Positions 29,980 through 38,246 of a stretch of DNA of 64,000 nt are shown in pieces; within the stretch, counting starts at the first letter, position 1, and each line of letters opens with the position of its first letter. The notes below the pieces were generated by a model. The model was not told the origin of the DNA. It made no database searches and saw only the letters and a program-made list of their open reading frames with translations. Location: positions 992,001 to 1,056,000 of the forward strand of contig NZ_CP053828.1 in assembly GCF_013372165.1 (NCBI RefSeq), given 5' to 3'. Origin of the DNA: Campylobacter hyointestinalis subsp. lawsonii. GTDB taxonomy: Bacteria; Campylobacterota; Campylobacteria; Campylobacterales; Campylobacteraceae. The position numbers and the translations under genes were made by a program.

Positions 29980-30948
29980 TTGATAGAAATTAAAAATTTA
30001 AAAAAATATTATGGCAAAAATCTCATCATAAATAATGTTAGTTGTGAGATAAATAAGGGTGAAATATTCGCTATCGTCGGTCATAGCGGTGCTGGTAAAA
30101 GCACGCTTTTGCGCTGTATAAATGGGCTTGAGAGCTATCAAAGTGGCAGCCTTAGGGTCTTTGATAAAGAGATTTCTAAGCTAAATGAGTGTGAGCTAAG
30201 AGAGCTTAGAAAAGATATCGGTATGATATTTCAACACTTTGCTTTGATGAGTAGAAAAACGGTTTTTGAAAATATCGCCACACCGCTAAGACTATGGAAA
30301 TTTGATAATAATTATATAAATAAAAGAGTAAATGAGCTACTTGATCTAATAGGATTAAAAGATAAATCTAGGAGCTATCCAAGTCAGCTAAGTGGCGGCC
30401 AAAAGCAAAGAGTTGCTATAGCTAGGGCTTTAGCTTTGAAGCCAAAAATCTTACTTAGCGATGAAGCTACAAGTGCGCTAGATCCAAACACCACAAATCA
30501 AATTCTAGCACTCCTAAGAGAAATAAATGAGAAATTAGGCATAACCATAGTTCTAGTAACTCACGAAATGGAAGTCGTAAAAAGCATAGCAAACAGAGCT
30601 ATACTACTTGAAGATGGCGTCATAACCAACTCAGGAAGCATAATCGATATATTCTTAAAACCAAACAAAAATATGAAAACGTTCCTTGGCGAAGAAGAAA
30701 TTTTGCCACAAACTGGCATAAATATACGGCTTTTCTTCCCGCCAAAAGTAGCGTTTAATACCATCATTACTAGTATGGCAAGAAGTCTAGATATTGATTT
30801 TAACATAGTTTGGGGCAAACTTGAACGCCTAGATAAAAATGTCCTTGGAAACCTCGTGATAAATATAAATGAAAAAGACAAAACCAAAGTCATAGATTAC
30901 ATAGAAAAAACAGGTGTTTTATATGAGATAGCAGGAGAAGAGCAATGA
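29980..30948 (+). CDS. metN: Methionine ABC transporter, ATP-binding subunit
   Basis: Cytoplasmic ATPase of the MetNIQ importer. The start is set at TTG 29980 (reads [12 protein letters not shown]) because AAAGGA lies five bases upstream and the preceding gene ends at 29966; an ATG frame from 29938 would add 14 unrelated residues. 322 aa. Walker [11 protein letters not shown]-loop MIFQHFALM, signature [15 protein letters not shown], Walker [14 protein letters not shown]-loop VTHEM. A C-terminal NIL domain (about 245-320) is the known methionine-sensing inhibitory domain. It overlaps metI by 4 bp. Confidence 0.95.
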   Translation: MIEIKNLKKYYGKNLIINNVSCEINKGEIFAIVGHSGAGKSTLLRCINGLESYQSGSLRVFDKEISKLNECELRELRKDIGMIFQHFALMSRKTVFENIATPLRLWKFDNNYINKRVNELLDLIGLKDKSRSYPSQLSGGQKQRVAIARALALKPKILLSDEATSALDPNTTNQILALLREINEKLGITIVLVTHEMEVVKSIANRAILLEDGVITNSGSIIDIFLKPNKNMKTFLGEEEILPQTGINIRLFFPPKVAFNTIITSMARSLDIDFNIVWGKLERLDKNVLGNLVININEKDKTKVIDYIEKTGVLYEIAGEEQ

Positions 30949-31586
30949 TACCAAAACTACTTTACGAAGCGACTTTAGATACTATTTATATGACTTTTAT
31001 ATCTACTTTTTTGGCTTTTATAATAGGGCTTGTTTTAGCTATCATCTTAGTTCTTACCAAACAAAACGGACTTATGCCAAATAGGATTATATATTCTAGT
31101 CTTGATCTGATAGTAAATGTTCTTAGAAGTTTTCCATTTATCATACTTATAATCGTGCTTTTTCCGCTTACAAAAATCATAGTAGGCACTAGCATAGGTA
31201 CAAGCGCAGCTATCGTTCCTCTTACTATCGGCTCAGCGCCTTTTATAGCACGTCTTATAGAAAATGCGATGAATGAAGTAGATTATGGCATCATAGAAGC
31301 TGCACTTAGCTTTGGTGCAAGTAAATCTCAAATTATATTTAGAGTTATGCTTATAGAAGCCCTTCCTAGTATAATCAACGCCATAACACTCACGCTTATA
31401 GTGATAGTAGGATTTACCGCTATGGCAGGCACTGTAGGTGGTGGTGGGCTAGGAGATGTAGCGATGAGATATGGCTTCCAAAGATTTCGTCCAGACATTA
31501 TGGCATACACAGTCATTATTTTGATAGTATTAGTTCAAGCTATACAGATGATAGGAAACTTGCTTTATAAGATAACCAAAAAATAA
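30945..31586 (+). CDS. metI: Methionine ABC transporter, permease subunit
   Basis: Inner-membrane permease, 213 aa with about five transmembrane helices. The coupling segment [19 protein letters not shown] that contacts MetN is present, as is the MetI-like block [20 protein letters not shown]. It overlaps metN by 4 bp (ATGA). The binding-protein gene metQ, which normally follows, is 6.7 kb downstream beyond an inserted block of other genes. Confidence 0.95.
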   Translation: MIPKLLYEATLDTIYMTFISTFLAFIIGLVLAIILVLTKQNGLMPNRIIYSSLDLIVNVLRSFPFIILIIVLFPLTKIIVGTSIGTSAAIVPLTIGSAPFIARLIENAMNEVDYGIIEAALSFGASKSQIIFRVMLIEALPSIINAITLTLIVIVGFTAMAGTVGGGGLGDVAMRYGFQRFRPDIMAYTVIILIVLVQAIQMIGNLLYKITKK

Positions 31587-31838
31587 ATTTAAGTCAAAAA
31601 AACTTTTAAAGTGGTTTTTAACTTATCTTGAGCCTTAAAAAATATAAATGCGATTACCTAATGGGTGCTAAAAAATCTTATTTAAATTTATTTTTAAAAC
31701 AAGGCTCTTTAAAATCAGCAAACACTAACTTTTCACGCTCACACCAAAATACCAAAAAGCATTTTATATTTAAATTTACCACCAAATATTCACAAAAAAA
31801 TGCTAAATTTACCAAAATAATTTAACAAAAGGCAAAAA

Positions 31839-32621
31839 ATGAAAAAAATCCTTACCATAGCAGGATCAGACAGCAGTGGCGGAGCTGGAGTGCAAGCTGA
31901 TATAAAGACCATCACAGCTCACAAAATGTATGCTATGAGCGCAATCACAGCCCTAACAGCGCAAAATACAATGGGCGTAAGCGGCGTGAGTGCTGTAAGT
32001 GGCGAGTTTGTTTTTGCGCAGATAAAGGCTGTTTTTGATGATATTGTCCCAGACGCTCTTAAAATCGGCATGCTTTTTAACGCAGAGATCATAGAAGCGG
32101 TGCGAAAGGCTCTGCTAGAAAATAACGCAAAAAATGTAGTTTGCGATACAGTTATGATAGCTACAAGTGGGGCAAAACTACTTGAAGATGACGCTATTGC
32201 TGCGCTTTGGGGGCTTTTTGAGCTAAGTAGTGTGATTACGCCAAATATTGCTGAGGCTAGTGTTTTGGCTGGATTTGAGGTGCGAGATATCGCTACGCAA
32301 AAACAGGCTGCAAAGGCTATATATGAGCGTTGCGGGACTGCTGTGCTAGTAAAAGGTGGTCATTTAAATGCTACTGATATTTTGTGGGACGGGCAGAGCT
32401 TTAGCGAGTTTGAAGGCGAGCTAATTGCTACAAAAAACACTCACGGCACTGGCTGCACATTAAGCTCAGCCATCGCTTGTGGTCTAGCAACTGGACTAGA
32501 GCTAAAAGAGGCTATAAAACGCGCAAAAAGCTTTATAAACAAAGCACTTAGCTGGAATGAGCAAATCGGTCATGGAAATGGCGCGATAGATCATTATTTC
32601 AATATCAAAGAGCTAATATAA
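31839..32621 (+). CDS. thiD: Hydroxymethylpyrimidine/phosphomethylpyrimidine kinase
   Basis: Phosphorylates HMP and HMP-P for thiamine synthesis or salvage. 260 aa ribokinase-fold protein with ITIAGSDSSGGAGVQADIK-type N terminus, VCDTVMIATSGAKLL, VKGGHLNATDILWDG and the anion-hole THGTGCTLSSAIA. AAAGG precedes the ATG. It is the first gene in the block separating metI from metQ, and its coding sequence is visibly more GC-rich (GGCGTGAGTGCTGTAAG-like stretches) than its neighbours, which is compatible with transfer. No TPP riboswitch was seen upstream. Confidence 0.95.
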   Translation: MKKILTIAGSDSSGGAGVQADIKTITAHKMYAMSAITALTAQNTMGVSGVSAVSGEFVFAQIKAVFDDIVPDALKIGMLFNAEIIEAVRKALLENNAKNVVCDTVMIATSGAKLLEDDAIAALWGLFELSSVITPNIAEASVLAGFEVRDIATQKQAAKAIYERCGTAVLVKGGHLNATDILWDGQSFSEFEGELIATKNTHGTGCTLSSAIACGLATGLELKEAIKRAKSFINKALSWNEQIGHGNGAIDHYFNIKELI

Positions 32622-32787
32622 AGCTTTAGCTACAAAGTCACAAGCAAGGAACACTATTTACCCACCCCTCCCACTACGCTTTTTTATCTATCTTTTACTA
32701 GTCAAATAAGCAAAAAAGCCTATATCAAATTTACTCAAACGGCATAAATAAATTTCGTGTAAATAATTTTTTAAGTTTAAATTAATA

Positions 32788-32801
32788 GGGGGGGGTATAA
32801 T
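32788..32801 (+). promoter_or_regulatory. Promoter with eight-G tract next to the -10 box (possible phase variation)
   Basis: Eight consecutive G residues (32788-32795) sit directly before a perfect TATAAT (32796-32801), 32 bp upstream of the first lipoprotein gene, and would form part of the -35/-10 spacer. Poly-G tracts in Campylobacter slip at high frequency. Here a slip would change promoter spacing rather than reading frame. It is the only G tract of this length that I saw in the window. Confidence 0.7.
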
Positions 32802-32833
32802 TACAAATAATTTTTTAATAAAAAAGGGGAAAT

Positions 32834-34189
32834 ATGAAAAAATATATTGCTTTTGCGCTTTGTGCGTCAGTGTTTTGTGGATGTGCTGGCTCTGTCTTAG
32901 GTACTTCAAAATCACAGATGGACTTTAACCAAGAATTTGCAAATCCAAACTGCCAAAGCACAGACTTCTTGCAAAAACAAATGGAGCAAGTAAATAAAAA
33001 TGATGATCCTATTTTTGTAGCCATTAACGCAGGTAGCATTGCTAGGTCTTGCGGGGATTTTAATAAAAGCAATGAGTTTTTTGACCTTGCTGAGAGTAAA
33101 TACAAAAATGATGTGGATTTAGAAAGCGTAGGCAAAAAAGGAGCAAAGCTTGTAACAAGCTTAGTATTGAGCGATACTTTTAATGACTATGATGGAAATA
33201 TGTATGAAAGAATAATGGTAAATACTTATAAAGGATTTAACTTTATGAGTCTTGGAGATTATGAAAATGCTAGGGTTGAATTTAATAGAGTAGCACTTCG
33301 CCAAGAGGTGGCAAAAGAATACTTCAAACAAGAAATAGCAAAAGAAAAAGAAGAACAAGAAAAAGCTAAAAAAGACCCTAACTACACAAAAGAAGTCCAA
33401 GACGGCATCAAAGAAGTAAAAAGCGAATATGAGCACCTTTTTGATGGGTATAATGTAGCAAAGGAATTTACAAACCCTTATGCTAGCTACGCTCAAGCCG
33501 TTTTTAGTTTTATGGATAAAGACTATGCAAAGGCCATAGATAAATTTAAAGAAATCTCAGCGATAAATAAAAAAGCAGTGCCTTTTGAGAAAAACTTTAG
33601 CAAAGCAGCAAATAGCGTAAAAGGTGGTAAAAACTACATTTTCTTAGCATTTGAAGATGGGTTAGGCTCTAAAAAAGATGAGTTTAAGCTAACAATTCCA
33701 TTGCCAATAAATGGCAAGATAACAGCTACTTCCTTAGCCTTTCCAAAAATAGTCAAGCGAGATGCTGACCTAAAAACAATTAGTTTAAATGGAGAACAAA
33801 GCTTTGAAATAGCAAATTTTGATGATATTTTTGCTACAGAGTTTAAAATAGAACTTCCTGGGATTATACTAAAAAGCGTAATGTCTAGCGTAGTAAAAGG
33901 AGTAGCAGCTGGTGCGGTTGCAAATAATACAAGCGGTATTGGTGGTGGCTTAGCTAGTCTAGGGGCTGGAGCCTTGCTATCAGAAATAAATAAAACCGAT
34001 ACTAGAAGTTGGCTAAGTCTGCCAAAAACAGCAAGTATAGCTATGGTAGAAAATACGGGCTCATATATCATCAAAGATAGTAATGGCAACGAAATTTCAA
34101 AAGGCAATATAGAAAAAAATAAAAACGCTCTAATCTGGGTTCGCTCTGTAGCTGGTGCTGAGCCTCAGGTAGTGGTAATGGAAAAATAA
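32834..34189 (+). CDS. COG3014-like outer-surface lipoprotein, first gene of an envelope cluster
   Basis: 451 aa. Signal peptide MKKYIAFALCASVFCGC with a probable lipidated C17 (lipobox FCGC, atypical but workable). Residues about 40-240 are helical and TPR-like (GDYENARVEFNRVALR; DYAKAIDKFKEIS) with a Lys/Glu-rich stretch at 155-195. The C-terminal part has a Gly-rich helix (AAGAVANNTSGIGGGLASLGAG) and beta strands. The overall pattern fits COG3014. It overlaps the YcfL-like gene by one base. GGGGAAAT precedes the ATG, and the poly-G promoter is just upstream. Confidence 0.7.
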   Translation: MKKYIAFALCASVFCGCAGSVLGTSKSQMDFNQEFANPNCQSTDFLQKQMEQVNKNDDPIFVAINAGSIARSCGDFNKSNEFFDLAESKYKNDVDLESVGKKGAKLVTSLVLSDTFNDYDGNMYERIMVNTYKGFNFMSLGDYENARVEFNRVALRQEVAKEYFKQEIAKEKEEQEKAKKDPNYTKEVQDGIKEVKSEYEHLFDGYNVAKEFTNPYASYAQAVFSFMDKDYAKAIDKFKEISAINKKAVPFEKNFSKAANSVKGGKNYIFLAFEDGLGSKKDEFKLTIPLPINGKITATSLAFPKIVKRDADLKTISLNGEQSFEIANFDDIFATEFKIELPGIILKSVMSSVVKGVAAGAVANNTSGIGGGLASLGAGALLSEINKTDTRSWLSLPKTASIAMVENTGSYIIKDSNGNEISKGNIEKNKNALIWVRSVAGAEPQVVVMEK

Positions 34190-34575
34190 TGAAAAAATTT
34201 GCTGTTTTATTATTTGGCTTGTTATTTGTAAGTTGTGCTAATAATCAAGATGTGGTTTTAGAAGACCGCATCTATGATTCTAGCTTAGTAAGCTTTGAGA
34301 GTATCGATATGGATATAGTAAGCGACATTAGAAAAAAGTTTAACGCTCTTGGGCTTTTACAAGCTCAAGTTATCTTAAAAAGTAAATTTGATAAAACCAT
34401 TTTTTATAAAATTGACTGGCTAGATGATAGTGGATTTGTCCTTAGAAACTCCATAGATGAGCACTATCATAGTATCGAGCTTAAAGCCCATAGAGAATTT
34501 GTGCTAAATAAAATCGCACAAGACAAAAGAGCAAAAAGTTTTAAAATTTATTTCACTTCAAAAGGATCAAAATGA
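34189..34575 (+). CDS. YcfL-like lipoprotein
   Basis: 128 aa. Signal peptide with lipobox FVSC (C16 in LLFVSCANNQD), then a small beta-rich domain with the segment LLQAQVILKSKFDKTIFYKI and WLDDSGFVL typical of the YcfL (DUF1425) family. In E. coli ycfL lies directly before lpoB; the same order is seen here, with a 4-bp overlap to the LpoB-like gene. Role unknown; presumably attached to the outer membrane. Confidence 0.7.
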   Translation: MKKFAVLLFGLLFVSCANNQDVVLEDRIYDSSLVSFESIDMDIVSDIRKKFNALGLLQAQVILKSKFDKTIFYKIDWLDDSGFVLRNSIDEHYHSIELKAHREFVLNKIAQDKRAKSFKIYFTSKGSK

Positions 34576-35186
34576 AAAAATCATTTTTAGTTTTAGCAGC
34601 TGCTTTTGCACTGCTTTTGACAGGTTGTAACCAGCAACCAAGCGTAGGAAACACTAGCGCAGGCAGTAGTGGCGATACAAGCACTATGCAACTAAGTGGC
34701 GATGACTTTGAGCTAGCAGCTGAGACTATGATAAATAGTTTGCTTAGTGACCCGGCATTTGCCAATGCACCAGCTGGGGTAAGAAAGGTAGTAGCTATCG
34801 GTAGAGTTAAAAACGACACCGCTCTTCGCATAGATACAGAGAAGCTAACAGCCAAAATCACAAGGGCGATGAGACAATCTGGCAAATTTGTGCTAACAAC
34901 AGCAGTAGCAGCTGGTGGGGCGCTTGATAGCATGAGTGAAGATGTAAGAGAGCTAAGAGATAACGATGAGTTTAATCAAAAAACAATCGCTAAGAAAGGC
35001 ACTATGGTTGCACCTGATTTTTCTCTTTCTGGTAAAATTCGCCAAGATAATATCCAAGTTGGCGGAAAAACTAGAGTTGAGTACTTCTTTTTACTTCGCT
35101 TAACTGACTTAAATAGCGGTCTTGCCTACTGGGAAGATGAAAAAGAGATCAAAAAACTAGGCAGCTCAAAAAGCGTGAGCTGGTAG
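34572..35186 (+). CDS. LpoB-like lipoprotein (penicillin-binding protein activator family)
   Basis: 204 aa. Clear lipobox LLTGC (C19), a Ser/Gly/Thr-rich linker, then a globular domain with KVVAIGRVKNDTALRID, AKITRAMRQSGKFVLT and PDFSLSGKIRQ, matching the LpoB fold. E. coli LpoB is an outer-membrane lipoprotein that reaches through the peptidoglycan to stimulate PBP1B. The linker here is much shorter than in E. coli, and whether Campylobacter has a PBP1B with the docking domain is unknown to me, so the peptidoglycan role is inference. It overlaps the YcfL-like gene by 4 bp. Confidence 0.78.
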   Translation: MKKSFLVLAAAFALLLTGCNQQPSVGNTSAGSSGDTSTMQLSGDDFELAAETMINSLLSDPAFANAPAGVRKVVAIGRVKNDTALRIDTEKLTAKITRAMRQSGKFVLTTAVAAGGALDSMSEDVRELRDNDEFNQKTIAKKGTMVAPDFSLSGKIRQDNIQVGGKTRVEYFFLLRLTDLNSGLAYWEDEKEIKKLGSSKSVSW

Positions 35187-35205
35187 AAATTTGATTTAAA
35201 ATTTG

Positions 35206-35254
35206 GGAATTCTAAAATTCTACCTTTGTTTTAAATTTTTCATTTTAGAATTCC
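35206..35254. repeat. Inverted repeat between the LpoB-like and DUF6844-like genes
   Basis: GGAATTCTAAAAT (35206-35218) and ATTTTAGAATTCC (35242-35254) are perfect 13-bp arms around 23 bases. The core TAGAATTCCTA recurs in a second inverted repeat at 37864-37902, on the other side of the next two genes. It may be a terminator or attenuator, or a miniature-element-like end. Confidence 0.65.
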
Positions 35255-35304
35255 TAATATCTGCATTTAAAAACTTAAATTTACTTTCAAATAAAGGACA
35301 CTAA

Positions 35305-36660
35305 ATGAAAAAAACATTGTTATCACTAGCAGTTTGTGCAACTCTAGCTTTTGGGATGGGGGATAAAACGGCTGAGGTTATAGAGCCTGGCACATTAGAA
35401 AAAGAAATAAATAATGCTAAAAAACCAAAAAAAGAAAATATGGAAGATCTTTTGCAAAAAGCGAAAAGAGAAATGGAAAAGAAAGCAAAAAGTCGTGGAT
35501 TTAAAATAACAGTGTATACTGCTACTGCTTCGGTTGATGCTAGTCCTGATGATAGTCAATATTTTGATTATCTTACTTCGGCATACAATCAAGCTGTTTT
35601 GGAACTAAAAGCACAAATGGTTTTAGCAAAAGCTGGAAAAGTAGCTATTAATGAAGCATATAAATATCATAAAAAGACAATACCAGATGACATGCTTCAA
35701 AAAGAATTAGAAAAGCAAGTAAATAGTGAGCTAGATGAATTAGAATCAAATTCTAAAATAGAAGATATTTTCGGTTTGGTTACAAAAGTTATCAATAAAG
35801 CACTAGGCGAAAAACCAGAAGAAGAAAAGAAAAAATTTGAAGCAGAAGTTTCTCAAAATATTTTTAATAAGGCTTTTACTGAAGGTTTCACAAAAGAAGG
35901 CTTTGATAGCATACAAGGGCTAATTCCATATGAAAACTTCATTATAACATCTAGTGAAAATGGAGAGATTGAAATAGGTGTTTTAGCATATACTACTCAA
36001 AAATCTTTACAATTAGCTCGTGATTTAGCCGCTGGTAAGCAAAGTGCTAAAATAGAAGATGCAGCTCAATGTAAAAGTGCTGAGGATATAGTAGATGCAT
36101 TAGAAGATGAGCAATTAACATCTACTTTTGGTTTGAAATTTTTCTATAATGAAAATTGCCGTCCTGCCTTAATCGCTTATGGTATAGATAGCTTTATCAA
36201 AGAAGATGGTATGAATGCTGATTATAGAGGAGAAGCCAAAGAAAGAGCAAGGGGCATGGCTGATAAGTTTATTTCAAATTTCTTAAATTCTAATGTAGAT
36301 GCTTTTATTAAAGACACCAAAGTACAACAAAAAACAGTAGATGCTATGAAAAAAGCAGCTAGGCAAGATGGCAAAACTACAATGGGGGCATCTAAAAAAG
36401 AAAAGAAAAATGCCATAATAAAAGAAATGTCAAAAGATTTTGCTAGCTCGTCATCTATGAACTTAATAGGATTGGAAGATGCTAGAATTTGGAATGTAGA
36501 TTTTGGGGATAGTGAAGTTGTGGGTGTTATAAGGTATTATTCAATGGATAGTATTAATGTAGCTAATGATAGCTTTACTTTAAAAGAGGAAAAGCCTAAA
36601 AAGATAAAAACACAAGCTGGTGTTAAACGCACTACAAATATTGAAGTAGATGATTTTTAG
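35305..36660 (+). CDS. Exported protein, DUF6844-like
   Basis: 451 aa with a Sec signal peptide (KKTLLSLAVCATLAFG) and no lipobox. The region after it is lysine-rich and coiled-coil-like (about 35-65), followed by a mixed domain with YTATASVDASPDDSQYF and a helical AVLELKAQMVLAKAGKVA. There is a disulfide-capable cysteine pair near residues 250-285. I place it tentatively in DUF6844 from its partnership with a CsgG-like protein. No enzymatic motif seen. AAAGGA precedes the ATG. It is followed after 9 bp by the CsgG-like gene. Confidence 0.6.
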   Translation: MKKTLLSLAVCATLAFGMGDKTAEVIEPGTLEKEINNAKKPKKENMEDLLQKAKREMEKKAKSRGFKITVYTATASVDASPDDSQYFDYLTSAYNQAVLELKAQMVLAKAGKVAINEAYKYHKKTIPDDMLQKELEKQVNSELDELESNSKIEDIFGLVTKVINKALGEKPEEEKKKFEAEVSQNIFNKAFTEGFTKEGFDSIQGLIPYENFIITSSENGEIEIGVLAYTTQKSLQLARDLAAGKQSAKIEDAAQCKSAEDIVDALEDEQLTSTFGLKFFYNENCRPALIAYGIDSFIKEDGMNADYRGEAKERARGMADKFISNFLNSNVDAFIKDTKVQQKTVDAMKKAARQDGKTTMGASKKEKKNAIIKEMSKDFASSSSMNLIGLEDARIWNVDFGDSEVVGVIRYYSMDSINVANDSFTLKEEKPKKIKTQAGVKRTTNIEVDDF

Positions 36661-36669
36661 AGGTATGAA

Positions 36670-37854
36670 ATGAAAAAAATTTTATTTTTATTTTTTCTTT
36701 TATTTTCTCTATCTAATAGTGAAGTCGTAACTCACACTAGCACGAAAACAGCACAAGGAAAAGGCACAGGCACAACATACGAAGAAGCTGTAAATAAAGC
36801 ATTGATTGAAGCTATTTCAAAAATGAATGGTGCCAAAATGAACTCAAACATTTTTATGGGAACAAACTCAGTTCAACATAATAAAGATAGAGATTTCACA
36901 AAAGTTTATAGCGACCAAATTAGCAAACAAACTGGCGGAAAATTTGACACTTACGATGTCATTAGCGAAAGCCAAAGCGGCGGCAGTTATGTCGTAGTAG
37001 TTGAGATAAAAAACTCAAAAACTACCAAAAGCTACAAAGCCCCAGGTCTTGATAATAAACAAAGACGCAGTTTAGCGGTATTTAATGCTAGCTACGGAGA
37101 GACTAGAGGTCTTGGTGAAGGCTTAAAAAGTCATATAATCTCAAATTTAACTAAATCAAGAAAATTTAATATCCTTGATAGAGATAATGGCGGATATTAT
37201 GAGATGGAAAAAGCTCTAATTAGTAGCGGTAATGCCGGTGGTGATGAGATCTATAAGCTTAAAAATGTGCTTGGTAGTGATTATCTTATGATTTTTAATA
37301 TAAAAGCGGCACAAGCTAGAACAAAACAGAGTAATCTAACTGGCAAAAATATAACAAAAGCAGAAGTTGCGGTGGATTATCAAGTGATTTTATTTGCCAC
37401 TAGAGAGGTTAAATATAGCAATACCTTAGCTATGAGTGTAAGCGTGAAAGATGATCTAAAATCAAATGAAGAAGCCTATAAAAAAATCGCTGATAAAATC
37501 ACAAGCGATATACTAAACGCTATTTATCCATTAAAAATCGCCAACATAAATGGGCAAGAAGTGGTATTTACACAAAATTTAAGCGTAGGTGAGCGATTTG
37601 AGTGCTTTTCTCAAGGCAAAGCACTAAAAGACAGCTACACAAAGCAAAGCACAGGTGATATGAGAGTAGAAACTAGGGCTGGGCAAGTAGAAATTACTAG
37701 AGCTGATCCAAAACTAAGCTATGCTAAAATCATAGAAGGTCAAATGAAAGAAGGCTATATTTGCCGCCCACTAGGTGGTGATTCAGGATATAGCGAAGGT
37801 CGTGATGCTAATTATCAAGTCAATGATGGTGGTGGCGTCAAACTTGGCTTTTAG
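36670..37854 (+). CDS. CsgG-like periplasmic/outer-membrane protein
   Basis: 394 aa with a signal peptide (ILFLFFLLFSLSNS). Residues about 20-110 form a LPP20/FlgT-N-like module (GKGTGTTYEEAVNKALIEA). The central part (about 130-290) is a CsgG/TolB-N-type domain: RSLAVFNASYGETRG, SNLTKSRKFNILDRD, LGSDYLMIFNIK. The C-terminal region beyond 300 is a beta-rich OB/SH3-like tail, as in FlgT. CsgG forms the curli export pore and FlgT a flagellar ring, but neither the lipobox nor curli genes are present here. It is probably co-transcribed with the DUF6844-like gene. Confidence 0.68.
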   Translation: MKKILFLFFLLFSLSNSEVVTHTSTKTAQGKGTGTTYEEAVNKALIEAISKMNGAKMNSNIFMGTNSVQHNKDRDFTKVYSDQISKQTGGKFDTYDVISESQSGGSYVVVVEIKNSKTTKSYKAPGLDNKQRRSLAVFNASYGETRGLGEGLKSHIISNLTKSRKFNILDRDNGGYYEMEKALISSGNAGGDEIYKLKNVLGSDYLMIFNIKAAQARTKQSNLTGKNITKAEVAVDYQVILFATREVKYSNTLAMSVSVKDDLKSNEEAYKKIADKITSDILNAIYPLKIANINGQEVVFTQNLSVGERFECFSQGKALKDSYTKQSTGDMRVETRAGQVEITRADPKLSYAKIIEGQMKEGYICRPLGGDSGYSEGRDANYQVNDGGGVKLGF

Positions 37855-37863
37855 TTAAATTTA

Positions 37864-37902
37864 AATTCTAGAATTTTTTATTTTAGAAAAAATTCTAGAA
37901 TT
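37864..37902. terminator. 16-bp perfect inverted repeat after the CsgG-like gene
   Basis: AATTCTAGAATTTTTT (37864-37879) and its exact complement (37887-37902) flank a 7-base loop, 10 bp after the stop codon. As RNA it forms a strong hairpin and probably ends the cluster transcript. Its core resembles the repeat at 35206-35254. Confidence 0.7.
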
Positions 37903-38174
37903 CCTAGCTGTTTTTTAGCGATTTTTAAATAAATTTTGCTAAAAAAATAGCTTTTTAAATGATTTTATAGCATCAAAAAGTATGCAATCCTAAATAAATA
38001 CATAGCAATTAAGACAAAACACCATTTATACTTTATGCTAACATATGCTAAAAATAGGTAGTTATTTTATATTTAAATTTATAAAGTATATATAAAAAAT
38101 ATATTTTATAAATGGCGTATTTTAACTATATATAGCAATAAATTTATAAAAATATATAAATCATATAAAAATAC
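37903..38174. other. AT-rich gene-free stretch upstream of metQ
   Basis: About 270 bp of very AT-rich DNA with no open frame of interest. A widely spaced 9-bp inverted pair, CCATTTATA (38022-38030) and TATAAATGG (38107-38115), is visible. No methionine-type riboswitch or other known RNA was recognised. Confidence 0.5.
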
Positions 38175-38203
38175 TTGATTTTTATCTATCTTTTTTGTAT
38201 AAT
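38175..38203 (+). promoter_or_regulatory. Promoter of metQ
   Basis: TTGATT (38175-38180), 17 bp, TATAAT (38198-38203), then 43 bp to the metQ ATG. metQ therefore has its own promoter, apart from metNI. Confidence 0.8.
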
Positions 38204-38246
38204 ACCGAAATTTTTAAAACAAATCAAATTAAAAAAGGAGATTAAA

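Noticed and set aside
31628-31825. 65-codon open frame after metI
   Set aside because: Lys/Phe-rich composition of plain AT-rich DNA, no ribosome site, no recognisable domain; probably spacer.
32622-32787. Possible riboswitch upstream of the lipoprotein cluster
   Set aside because: No paired stems of a known class were found; only the poly-G promoter stands out.
38175-38246. 24-residue upstream extension of MetQ
   Set aside because: It begins at the -35 box of the metQ promoter; AAGGAG and the signal peptide fix the start at 38247.
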